Assembly: GCF_001735805.1 (NCBI RefSeq)
Contig: NZ_CP017248.1
Coordinates: 3,162,001-3,226,000 of the forward strand
Reading direction: 5' to 3'
Length of the DNA: 64,000 nt
DNA from: Streptomyces fodineus
GTDB taxonomy: Bacteria > Actinomycetota > Actinomycetes > Streptomycetales > Streptomycetaceae
Under the pieces are notes generated by a model, which ran no database searches, was not told the origin of the DNA, and saw only the letters and a program-made list of their open reading frames with translations. This document shows, piece after piece, positions 18,057 to 26,393 of the stretch. Positions within the stretch are counted from its first letter, which is position 1, and the number at the start of each line of letters is the position of its first letter. The position numbers were made by a program, and so were the translations under genes.

Positions 18057-19124
18057 ATGACCGACACCTCCGTACCCGCCGCCGGCACGGCCGACCGCGA
18101 TCTGCGGACCTTCATCGCCGGACTGCCCAAGGCCGAACTGCACGTCCACCACGTCGGCTCCGCCTCCCCGCGCATCGTCTCCGAACTGGCCGCCCGCCAC
18201 CCCGACTCCAAGGTCCCCACCGACCCCGAGGCCCTGGCCGACTTCTTCACCTTCACCGACTTCGCCCACTTCATCGACGTGTACCTGTCGGTCGTCGACC
18301 TGATCCGCACCCCGGAGGACGTCCGGCTGCTGACGTACGAGGTGGCCCGTGAGCTGGCCCGGCAGCAGGTGCGGTACGCCGAGCTGACCATCACCCCCTT
18401 CTCCTCCACCCGGCGCGGCATCGACGAGCTGGGCTTCATGGCCGCGATCGAGGACGCCCGCAAGGCGGCCGAGGCCGAGTTCGGGACCGTACTGCGCTGG
18501 TGCTTCGACATTCCGGGCGAGGCCGGGCTGGAATCCGCCGAGGAGACCGCGCGGCTCGCCACCGACGACCGGATCCGGCCGGAGGGCCTGGTGTCGTTCG
18601 GGCTCGGCGGACCCGAGATCGGTGTGCCCCGGCCGCAGTTCAAGCCGTACTTCGACCGGGCCATCGCCGCCGGACTGCACTCCGTCCCGCACGCCGGGGA
18701 GACGACCGGCCCGGAGACGGTGTGGGACGCGCTGACCGAGCTGCGCGCCGAGCGCATAGGGCACGGCACCAGCTCCGCGCAGGACCCCGGGCTGCTCGCC
18801 CACCTCGCCGAGCACCGCATCCCGCTGGAGGTCTGCCCGACCTCCAACATCGCCACCCGCGCGGTCCGCACCCTGGACGAGCACCCGATCAAGGAGTTCA
18901 CCCGGGCCGGGGTCCTGGTCACGATCAACTCCGACGACCCGCCGATGTTCGGCACCGACCTGAACAACGAGTACGCGGTGGCCGCCCGGCTGCTCGACCT
19001 GGACGAGCGCGGCCTCGCCGACCTCGCCAAGAACGCGGTGACGGCCTCCTTCCTGGACGCCGCGGGCAAGGCCCGGATCGCCGCGGAGATCGACACGTAC
19101 ACCAGCGCCTGGCTCGCCTCCTGA
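18057..19124 (+). CDS. Adenosine deaminase-family protein, probable aminodeoxyfutalosine deaminase
   Basis: The 355-residue metal-dependent deaminase has the family's zinc ligands (HVH at residues 29-31, HAGE, and the NSDDP aspartates) plus the RIGHGTSS motif. The first motif reads ELHVHHVGS rather than the ELHVHLDGS of true adenosine deaminases. From published work as I recall it, Streptomyces proteins of this subgroup (Sav2595) deaminate 6-amino-6-deoxyfutalosine in menaquinone synthesis and were mis-annotated as adenosine deaminases. I therefore favour that role. GGGAGG precedes the ATG. Confidence 0.8.
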   Translation: MTDTSVPAAGTADRDLRTFIAGLPKAELHVHHVGSASPRIVSELAARHPDSKVPTDPEALADFFTFTDFAHFIDVYLSVVDLIRTPEDVRLLTYEVARELARQQVRYAELTITPFSSTRRGIDELGFMAAIEDARKAAEAEFGTVLRWCFDIPGEAGLESAEETARLATDDRIRPEGLVSFGLGGPEIGVPRPQFKPYFDRAIAAGLHSVPHAGETTGPETVWDALTELRAERIGHGTSSAQDPGLLAHLAEHRIPLEVCPTSNIATRAVRTLDEHPIKEFTRAGVLVTINSDDPPMFGTDLNNEYAVAARLLDLDERGLADLAKNAVTASFLDAAGKARIAAEIDTYTSAWLAS

Positions 19125-19144
19125 CGCCCTCCACAATGGGGGTC

Positions 19145-19846
19145 ATGCAGACCGTCACGGCCGTGGCCCACCGCGGCGACCCCTACCGCTTCCGTGAGAA
19201 CACCATCGACTCGCTGCGTTCCGCGCTCGACCGGGGCGCGGACGCCGTTGAGCTCGACGTACGGCTCACCCGCGACGGCGTCCCCGTGCTGCTGCACGAC
19301 GACACGCTGCTGCGGCTGTGGGAACTCGACCGCCCGCTCGGCACCCTGTCCGCCGAGGAGGTGCGCGGGCTCACGGCGGGCGGTGTGCCGACGCTGGCGG
19401 AGGCGCTGGCCGCGACCGGCGGCAGCCGGGTGATGGTGGACCTGTGCGGGCGGGTCGACGGGCGGATGGTGGACCGGGTCATGGACGCGGTCCGGCAGAG
19501 CGGGGCCGACGAGCGGGTCTACTACTGCGCGGGCCCCGAGGCGATGCTCGCCGTCCGCGCCGCCGACCCGGCCGCCGAGATCGCCCTGACCTGGACGACC
19601 CTCGCCCCGCCCCGGCCCGCGCTGCTGGCGGCGATCCGCCCCCGCTGGCTCAACTACCGCTTCTCCCTGCTGAGCCGGGAGCTGGCGGCCCGTGTGCGCC
19701 GCGACGGCTACCTGCTGTCCGTCTGGACCCCGGACACCCGCCGCTCGATGAGCCGCCTGCTGGACCTGAGCGTCGACTCGATCACCACCAACCGCGTCGA
19801 TGTCCTGCACGCCCTGCGCAACGGCGGCAGCCCCGGCCTTCGCTAG
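19145..19846 (+). CDS. Glycerophosphodiester phosphodiesterase family protein
   Basis: The 233-residue protein opens with AHRGDPYRFRENTIDSL and has DAVELDVRLTRDGVPVLLHDD, the metal and catalytic residues of GDPD enzymes (His-Arg, Glu-x-Asp, His-Asp). The late motif LLSVWTPD fits the family's W-T. It probably hydrolyses glycerophosphodiesters to glycerol-3-phosphate and an alcohol. There is no signal peptide, so it acts in the cytoplasm. It begins 20 bp after the deaminase gene on the same strand. An ATG at 19136 is an alternative start. Confidence 0.85.
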   Translation: MQTVTAVAHRGDPYRFRENTIDSLRSALDRGADAVELDVRLTRDGVPVLLHDDTLLRLWELDRPLGTLSAEEVRGLTAGGVPTLAEALAATGGSRVMVDLCGRVDGRMVDRVMDAVRQSGADERVYYCAGPEAMLAVRAADPAAEIALTWTTLAPPRPALLAAIRPRWLNYRFSLLSRELAARVRRDGYLLSVWTPDTRRSMSRLLDLSVDSITTNRVDVLHALRNGGSPGLR

Positions 19847-19885
19847 GAACCGGGGAGTTCCCTCAGGAGCGCGTGCTCACGGCCC

Positions 19886-20386
19886 TCAAGCGGCCGTGAG
19901 CGCCTCCAGCCGCTTGATCTTCTTGCGTACGACGTACAGCGGGACGACGCCGAAGACGCCGAAGGACATGTCGATCAGGCTCCACCAGAAGGGGATTCCC
20001 CGGATCGGGCCGCAGATCAGGGCGAGCGGGATGATGCCGGCGCAGGCGATCATCCCGAACTCGACGACCCAGATGTTGCGGACGGGGTCGCGGTAGGGCC
20101 CGTAGAAGGCGACGGCGATGACGAGGTGGGCGAAGGCCAGCCAGTCGGTGCCGTAGAGCAGGAACGGGTAGTCGGCGTCGGCGGTGTCGAGGCCGTCGCG
20201 GACCCGGGAGATCCAGGCCGCCAGCCCGGGCAGGTGGTCCGGCACGGACAGTGCCCGCAACGCGCTCTCGGTCCAGCGCAGTTCGTGCACCAGGGGGAAG
20301 GCGGTGGCCCCGCTGAGCACGAGGCACACGACGAAGAGGACCAACCAGACGCGAATGCCCTTCAGCAGGGCGGCTCTGTCGCTCAT
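19886..20386 (-). CDS. Four-helix integral membrane protein of unknown function
   Basis: The 166-residue protein has about four hydrophobic segments (IRVWLVLFVVCLVLSGATAF near the N-terminus, then LLYGTDWLAFAHLVIAV, FGMIACAGIIPLAL and FGVFGVVPLYVV). I do not recognise a named family. No Shine-Dalgarno is present before ATG 20386; the bases there are CTCCTCCC, so translation may be leaderless or the start may differ. A perfect 16-bp palindrome lies 20 bp upstream and probably controls it. Confidence 0.65.
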   Translation of the reverse strand: MSDRAALLKGIRVWLVLFVVCLVLSGATAFPLVHELRWTESALRALSVPDHLPGLAAWISRVRDGLDTADADYPFLLYGTDWLAFAHLVIAVAFYGPYRDPVRNIWVVEFGMIACAGIIPLALICGPIRGIPFWWSLIDMSFGVFGVVPLYVVRKKIKRLEALTAA

Positions 20387-20406
20387 GGGAGGAGCGTACG
20401 CCCGCG

Positions 20407-20422
20407 TTTGAACGCGTTCAAA
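20407..20422. promoter_or_regulatory. 16-bp perfect palindrome, TetR-type operator
   Basis: TTTGAACGCGTTCAAA is perfectly symmetric and lies 20 bp upstream of the membrane protein start at 20386. Sites of the TTGAAC-n-GTTCAA type are commonly bound by TetR-family repressors in streptomycetes. No TetR gene lies next to it; the only one in the window is at 55486-56076. Confidence 0.6.
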
Positions 20423-20460
20423 ACTGCCCCCGCGCACCCTCCCGCGCACCCTCCTTCGCA

Positions 20461-23400
20461 TCACCCCAGCGGCTCGTCCAGGGGCACCTGCCGTACCCCC
20501 GCCAGATACCCGTCCAACTCCCCTGGTTCGAAGCGGCACATCCCGACCGCGTGCCAGAACTCGCCGGTGACGTCTCCCTCGTACTTGTACCCACCCGACG
20601 GCGACAGCGCCGCCCAGCCGCCGGGCATGCCGACCAGGGTGGCCCGGAGGGCGGGCGGGCCGTCGGCGGGGACGTGCCACAGCCGTACCGTGCCGTCCTC
20701 GCCGCCGCTCGCCAGCAGGGAGCCGTCGGGGCTGAACGCCACCGCGAGGATCCGGCCGGTGTGGCCCGTCAGCACAGCCGTCTCCTCGCCGGTGCCGGGG
20801 TCCCACAGGCGGACGGTACGGTCGTCGCCCGCCGTCGCCAGCAGGGGCCTCAGCGGATGCACCGCCGCGGTCCAGAGTTTTCCGGTGTGGCCGGTCAGGC
20901 GGTGGTCGATCTCGCCGTCCCGCCAGATCACCGCCGTACCGTCCCAGGAAGCACTGGCCAGCCAGCTGCCGTCCGGGGCGAAGGCCACGGCGTACACCCG
21001 GTCGGTGTGACCGTCCAGCACGGCGGTGATGCTGCGGCCGGCCATGTCCCAGATGCGGACCTTGCGGTCGTCGCAGCCGGTGGCCAGGACCGCGCCGTCG
21101 GAGCGGAAGGTGATCGCGCGGACCCGCCCGTAGTGCTCGGTGATGGTGGCGAGATGCGCCCCGGTGGCCCGGTACCACAGCCGTACCGTGTCGTCGTCGT
21201 TGGCAGTGGCGAGGAGTTCGCCGTCGGCGCTGAACGCCTCGGCCCACACATGGTCGGTCTCGACGTCGAGTTCGCGCTGGTACTCGCCGGTGGCCGCGTT
21301 CCACAGGTAGATGTCGCCGTCGCTGCTCGCGGAGGCCAGCAGGGGTCCGGCGGGGCCGAACGCCGCCGAGACCAGGCGGTCGCTCTGGCCGGTCAGTTCG
21401 CGCAGCCGCCGGCCGGAGGCGGAGTGCCACACCCGGACGACACCGTCGTTGCCGCCGGCCGCCAGCAGCGCGCCGTCGGCGCTGAAGGACAGGGTGGCGA
21501 TCCGGCGCCCGTGGCCGCGCAGGATGCGCCGGCCCTGCCCGGTGGCCGGCTCCCACAGCCGTACGACGCCGTCGTTGCCGCCGGTCACCAGGAGCGTGCC
21601 GGGGCTCTGGGCGGGCGTGTCGCCGTGCGGACGGAACTTGCACACCCAGACGCTGCCGCGGTGCTCGGCGGGCTGCCGGTTCAGCGGTACGGCGACGGGG
21701 TCGGCCTCGGGGTCGATCCGCCACAGCCGGACCACCCCCGCGCTGTCCCCGGCGGCGAGCAGCGTCCCGTCGGGGTCGAACAGCACCTGGTACACGGCCC
21801 CCCGGCAGCCGCCGAGCAGCCCGGCGGAGCGCCCGGCGGCCAGGTCCCACAGCCGTACCTCGCCGTCGGTGTCGCCGCTGACCAGGAACCGGCCGCCGGG
21901 GTGGAAGTCCAGGGTGTAGACGCGCCCGGAGTGGCCGGCGAACTCGTGCCGCACCGTCCGGGTGGCGAGGTCCCACACGCGGACGGTGCCGTTGCGCCAG
22001 TCGTCGCCCCGGTCGCCGGTGGCCAGCAGGGTGCCGTCCGGGCTGAACCGCGCCCGGTACACCGCGTTGCGGTGCCCGGGCAGTTCCCCGGCGGGCCGCC
22101 CGGTGGCGAGGTCCCACAGCCGTACGACGGCGGTGGCGTCCCCGGTGACGAGGGTGGCGCCGTCCGGTGCGAACGCCACCGTGTAGACGGGCGCGGTGTG
22201 TCCGGGCAGCCGGTGCAGCGCGGTGCCCGAGGCCGTGTCCCATACGGTGACCACGCCGTCGGCGTCCCCGGTGGCCAGCAGTAGCCCCTCGGCGTCGAGG
22301 ACGACCGGCCAGACCCCGTCCGGATGGATCTCCAGCCGGTGCAGACGGCGCCCGGAGACCGGGTCCCACAGCCGCACGGTGCCGTCGGAGCTGCCGGTGG
22401 CCAGCACCCGTTCGCGGAACTTGACCGCGTAGACCCGGCCGGTGTGCCCTTCCAGGGTGCGCAGGGCGAGTCCGGTCGCGATGTCGGCGACCAGGACGCC
22501 GCCGTCCTCGCTGCCCACGGCGAGCAGTTCGCCGTCGGGGCTGTACGAGATGGGCTCGGGCAGCCGGGTGCGGCTGCTGAACCCGTACGGCACACCGACC
22601 GCCGAGGGCCGGAAGCCGGAGTCGACGGCCATTCCGGGCGCGATCGCGGCGGTGGCGAGTTCGGGGCTGCCGGCCAGCGGCCCGGTGGTCGCCGAGACCA
22701 GCGCCGCCCGCCGCCACCGGCCGCCCTCCACCCGGGCGCCGGTCAGGTCGGTGCCGATCAGCCGGGCCCGCCGGAGGTCGGCGCCGCGCAGGTCGGCGCC
22801 GGTCAGATCCGCGCCGTCGAGCCGGGCGCCGGTCAGCCGGGCGCCGCGCAGCACGGCGCCGGAGAGGTTGGCGCCGACCAGGCGGGCGTCGGTGAGGTCG
22901 GCGCGGGTGAGGTCGACGCCGGAGAAGTCGCGGTGGGACAGGTCCTCACCGGCGAGCGCGGCGCCGCGCAGGTCGGTGTGGGCGGGCACGCGGAGCCGGC
23001 TGAGGATCTTCACGGCGTTGGCGCGGGCGGCGTCCGGTGAGGCGTCCTGGGCCGTGCCGGACAGCTCCCGCTCGGCCCAGGTCTGGCAGATCCGGTGGTC
23101 GGCGAGGTCGCACAGGAACTCGACGGCCAGCTGGCTGAGTTGGCGTCGGCTGAGCGGGCTGCTGTCGCCGTCGGTGAGCCTGCGGCCGCACTCCCGGGCG
23201 ACCAGCCACTCCACCACCGAGCCGTGGATGAACCGGAACATGCCGTCGTCGCTGCGCACCAGCAGACTGCCGGAGCCGATGGCGTGGGCGGTCTGCGGCA
23301 CCGACAGCCGGGCCTCGGCGAGCCCCGTCAGGGTCTCGGCGACGTCGGTCAGCTCGTCCAGCCGCAGCGCGTCCTGCCCGCTCTCCCACAGCCGCAGGGC

Positions 23401-26292
23401 GAGCGCGGTGACCGCGTCCCACAGCTGGTCCAGGGACAGCCCGGGGGCCCGGCCGGGGGCGGCACCGGCGCGCTGTGTCTCGTAGCTCAGCCAGGAGGTG
23501 AGCACCTCCTGGTACAGCCCGGCGGGGCTGAGCGCACGCCCGGCCCCGGCGACCGCGCGCAGCTGGTCGTCGTCGAGGTCGGCGACGAAGCCGAGCAGCC
23601 GGGGGTTGCGGCACAGGGCTAGCAGGTCGGGGATGGCGTCGAGCAGCCGCAGCCGGTGGTCGGCAGCGCGTTCGTCGCCGTCGTAGCGGTTGACCAGGTA
23701 GGCGCGGATCTGCTGCGGGCTGAACTCCTGGACGGCCAGCACCCGGCGGTGCGGCAGCAGGCCGACGCGTTCGCCGAGCGCGGTGAGCACCTGGCCCTGG
23801 GAGCGGAAGTGCTGGGTGCGGCTGGAGACCACGATCTTGGCGCGGTCCACGGCGGAGTCCAGCAGCACCTGCAGCCGTTCGGCGGCGCGGTCGTACGTCA
23901 CCTGGTTGACGAGTTCGTCGAAGCCGTCGAAGAGCAGCACGATCCGCCCCTGCTGGAGCATGTACCTGAAGGCCCGCAGGTCGATGTTGTCGACGCCGTG
24001 GGCGGCGAGATGCCCGGCGACCAGCCCTTCGAAGGAGTAGGCCCGGTCCAGGGCGTGCAGTTCGACCAGCAGCGGTACCAGATGCGGCAGTTCACCGGGG
24101 ATACGACGGGCCAGCTCGCGCAGCGCGAAGGTCTTGCCGTGCCCGAAGTCGCCGAGGAGCAGCAGGAAGCGCCCCTGGTCGGAGTCGAGCAGCCGGAGCA
24201 TCGCGTCGACCAGCCCGTCGCGGTCCTCGGCGTCGAGACGCTCCACCTCCCGGTAGCGCTGCGGCAGATACATGCCCGGCGGATAGCGCGGGTCGGTGCG
24301 CAGCCGCTCGCTCTGCGCGGCGACGTATCCGCGCAGGTCCAGCAGCCCCTGGAACTCGGTGAAGCTGCGCACCCGGACCCCCCGGCGGCGGGCCGCGTCC
24401 CTGAGTTCCCGGGCGGGCGGCGGCCCGTCGTGGACGAGTTCGGCTTCCGCCTCGGCGTCGGCGGCGTGCACGAGGGCCACGAACCGGTCGACGTCCTGCG
24501 CGGCCGGGGTGCCGGTGTGGACCGCCACCCGCTGCTGCCGTACGAAGCCCGACTGGCTCCAGGTGACGAGGAGTTGGGGCACCGGCCCGTCCACCGGGCG
24601 GATCTGGGCGCCCTCGTGCCGGGTACGGCACACCTCCGCGACCCGGGCGAGCAGGATCTCGGCCGGGCTCTGCACGGCGCGCGGCTCCGGCTCGGGCGCG
24701 GAGGCGGGGGCGCCGGAGTCCGCGTCGGGGGATTCCTCCGGCCCGAAGGCCCGCTGGGCCCGCCGCCACTGGACCGGCCGCCGCTCCGGCTCCCCCGGCC
24801 CCTGCCAGACGGCCAGCCCGTCCCGGCTGACCCGCACCAGCTGATGCCCGCCGGGCCGCCCGGCACCGATCACCGGCACCTCACCGGCGCCGGTGGCCAG
24901 GGCGGGCAGCGCGCCGGGCTCGGCCGGGCCGTGCAGCAGCAGGTGCAGCCGGGGCGCGGTCAGCCGCGTCAGCACGTCGGTGTCGCGCAGCGGAGCGCTG
25001 CCGTCCAGGGCGGCCGTACCCGGCGCACCGGCCCGGCGCACCCCGGTGGCGGCCGGCCGGGCGGCGCCGGGCGCATGCCGTACGACACCGATCCGCAGCC
25101 ACCCCTCGGTCTCGTGCGGGCGCAGGGCCTGCGCGAACCAGGCGGCCTGCTCGCGGCCGACCATCCCGTACTGGTCGTCGCGCCGGTGGCTGTACGCCAT
25201 GGACGAGTTCAACCCCGCGACCACGGTGTGCAGTTCCGGCACGGGGAAGAGGGTCCACGGCTGGTCGCTGTCGAAGACGACGTCGAGGCCCTGGTACAGC
25301 TCCCGGAACAGCCGGGCGAAGTGCCGCCACTTGGGCCAGTACGGCGGCCGGGGCGGCATCTCGTCGGCCTCGCAGGTGCTGAAGTAGGCCTGGCAGGCGG
25401 CCTGGTTGACGTCCTGGCCGCCGGGGACGAGGGCGACCCGGTGCGGTTCGAGCCCGAGCAGGGCCCGCATCCCGGTGAGAAAGGCGAGGGCCTGCTCGAA
25501 CTCGCGCCGGCTGCCGGAGGCGGTGAGGTCCCCGGTGACGACCAGCAGATCGGGCGCGGGCGCCCCGGCATCCGTCAGCTCGACCAGGTCGCCCCAGATC
25601 GCCGCCTGCAGCTCGGCGGGGTCCTGCCCCCGGCCGAAGGCGGGCCCGGCCAGCTGGAGCACGGTGACCGCCTCCCGCTCCCGGACCTCCCCGGACACCC
25701 GCGGATACGACGGCGGCGCGGCCGGTCTGCGCCGGCCCGCCCACCCGGTCCCGCCGAGCGGCCGACCGGGAATCGGCACGGACGGCGCAGCCGGTCCTCC
25801 GATCCGGCCGTTCGCCCCCGGGTAGCCGGGCGGCAGGCTGGGCCGGGCCCGCCCGTCGAGGGCCTGCCGCACCCGCGCCAGCAGCAGCTCACGGGCGGCC
25901 CCCGGATCGGCGACCGGCACCAGGTCCACGTACGTGATGGTGGCGAGCAGCCCCTCGACCGGGATGTCCTCGACCCGCACGGTGATCAGCCGCCGCTCCG
26001 GCGCGTCCGGATCGGCCCGCAGGGCGGCCTGCCACTCCATCCGCCCGTACCGCGACCGCTCGTAGTTCCTGGACAGTACGGCGATGACGGCGGCGGACTC
26101 GCTGACGCCCCGGTCCATGAAGTCGACGAAGTTGGTGCCCGGCACGAAGTCCCAGGCCTGCAGAACCGTCCGGTACCCGGCCTCCTCCAGGGTCCAGGCG
26201 ATCCAGGACGCCCAGCGCTCGTCGGCCGGAGAGTAGCTGATGAAGAAGTCCAATGGCCCGGTGTCCCCCGGGATGTTCTGACGAGCCACCAT
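20461..26292 (-). CDS. TIR-phosphoesterase-NACHT-pentapeptide-WD40 giant NLR-like protein
   Basis: One open frame of 1,943 residues. Residues 13-150 form a TIR domain (LDFFISYSPADERW, AWDFVPG loop, putative NADase glutamate E86 in MEWQAAL). About 205-405 is calcineurin-like phosphoesterase (LLVVTGDLTASGSRREF), but the metal motifs are degenerate (PGGQD, VVRHAP). A NACHT/STAND NTPase follows with Walker A GDFGHGKT (near 714) and Walker B RIVLLFDGFDEL (near 785). Residues about 1100-1185 are pentapeptide repeats of the ADLxG type. About 1240-1885 hold some 15 WD40 repeats (SPDG..LATG..DGTVRLWD), enough for two propellers. The tail GGWAALSPSGGYKYEG recurs in such proteins. By analogy with Avs and other NLR-like systems it may sense phage and deplete NAD+; that is inference. 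The start is tentative: there is no clear Shine-Dalgarno. Confidence 0.85.
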   Translation of the reverse strand: MVARQNIPGDTGPLDFFISYSPADERWASWIAWTLEEAGYRTVLQAWDFVPGTNFVDFMDRGVSESAAVIAVLSRNYERSRYGRMEWQAALRADPDAPERRLITVRVEDIPVEGLLATITYVDLVPVADPGAARELLLARVRQALDGRARPSLPPGYPGANGRIGGPAAPSVPIPGRPLGGTGWAGRRRPAAPPSYPRVSGEVREREAVTVLQLAGPAFGRGQDPAELQAAIWGDLVELTDAGAPAPDLLVVTGDLTASGSRREFEQALAFLTGMRALLGLEPHRVALVPGGQDVNQAACQAYFSTCEADEMPPRPPYWPKWRHFARLFRELYQGLDVVFDSDQPWTLFPVPELHTVVAGLNSSMAYSHRRDDQYGMVGREQAAWFAQALRPHETEGWLRIGVVRHAPGAARPAATGVRRAGAPGTAALDGSAPLRDTDVLTRLTAPRLHLLLHGPAEPGALPALATGAGEVPVIGAGRPGGHQLVRVSRDGLAVWQGPGEPERRPVQWRRAQRAFGPEESPDADSGAPASAPEPEPRAVQSPAEILLARVAEVCRTRHEGAQIRPVDGPVPQLLVTWSQSGFVRQQRVAVHTGTPAAQDVDRFVALVHAADAEAEAELVHDGPPPARELRDAARRRGVRVRSFTEFQGLLDLRGYVAAQSERLRTDPRYPPGMYLPQRYREVERLDAEDRDGLVDAMLRLLDSDQGRFLLLLGDFGHGKTFALRELARRIPGELPHLVPLLVELHALDRAYSFEGLVAGHLAAHGVDNIDLRAFRYMLQQGRIVLLFDGFDELVNQVTYDRAAERLQVLLDSAVDRAKIVVSSRTQHFRSQGQVLTALGERVGLLPHRRVLAVQEFSPQQIRAYLVNRYDGDERAADHRLRLLDAIPDLLALCRNPRLLGFVADLDDDQLRAVAGAGRALSPAGLYQEVLTSWLSYETQRAGAAPGRAPGLSLDQLWDAVTALALRLWESGQDALRLDELTDVAETLTGLAEARLSVPQTAHAIGSGSLLVRSDDGMFRFIHGSVVEWLVARECGRRLTDGDSSPLSRRQLSQLAVEFLCDLADHRICQTWAERELSGTAQDASPDAARANAVKILSRLRVPAHTDLRGAALAGEDLSHRDFSGVDLTRADLTDARLVGANLSGAVLRGARLTGARLDGADLTGADLRGADLRRARLIGTDLTGARVEGGRWRRAALVSATTGPLAGSPELATAAIAPGMAVDSGFRPSAVGVPYGFSSRTRLPEPISYSPDGELLAVGSEDGGVLVADIATGLALRTLEGHTGRVYAVKFRERVLATGSSDGTVRLWDPVSGRRLHRLEIHPDGVWPVVLDAEGLLLATGDADGVVTVWDTASGTALHRLPGHTAPVYTVAFAPDGATLVTGDATAVVRLWDLATGRPAGELPGHRNAVYRARFSPDGTLLATGDRGDDWRNGTVRVWDLATRTVRHEFAGHSGRVYTLDFHPGGRFLVSGDTDGEVRLWDLAAGRSAGLLGGCRGAVYQVLFDPDGTLLAAGDSAGVVRLWRIDPEADPVAVPLNRQPAEHRGSVWVCKFRPHGDTPAQSPGTLLVTGGNDGVVRLWEPATGQGRRILRGHGRRIATLSFSADGALLAAGGNDGVVRVWHSASGRRLRELTGQSDRLVSAAFGPAGPLLASASSDGDIYLWNAATGEYQRELDVETDHVWAEAFSADGELLATANDDDTVRLWYRATGAHLATITEHYGRVRAITFRSDGAVLATGCDDRKVRIWDMAGRSITAVLDGHTDRVYAVAFAPDGSWLASASWDGTAVIWRDGEIDHRLTGHTGKLWTAAVHPLRPLLATAGDDRTVRLWDPGTGEETAVLTGHTGRILAVAFSPDGSLLASGGEDGTVRLWHVPADGPPALRATLVGMPGGWAALSPSGGYKYEGDVTGEFWHAVGMCRFEPGELDGYLAGVRQVPLDEPLG

Positions 26293-26393
26293 GTATTGAT
26301 GATGCCGTGAAAAGAGAGGCTGACAGCGATCGTTTCCAGGCGTTCGACAGCGGCTTGGCCCCAGCGGGGCACAGCTGTGCGACCCTTCCACCC

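Noticed and set aside
23656..26310. 884-residue plus-strand frame opposite the TIR-NACHT gene
   Set aside because: The minus-strand frame has clear domain motifs in order; this one has only Gly/Pro/Arg/Val-rich composition.
26293..26391. Upstream extension of the TIR-NACHT protein to ATG 26391
   Set aside because: The extra 33 residues have no TIR similarity and would take the start to within 2 bp of the divergent transporter's start, leaving no room for promoters.
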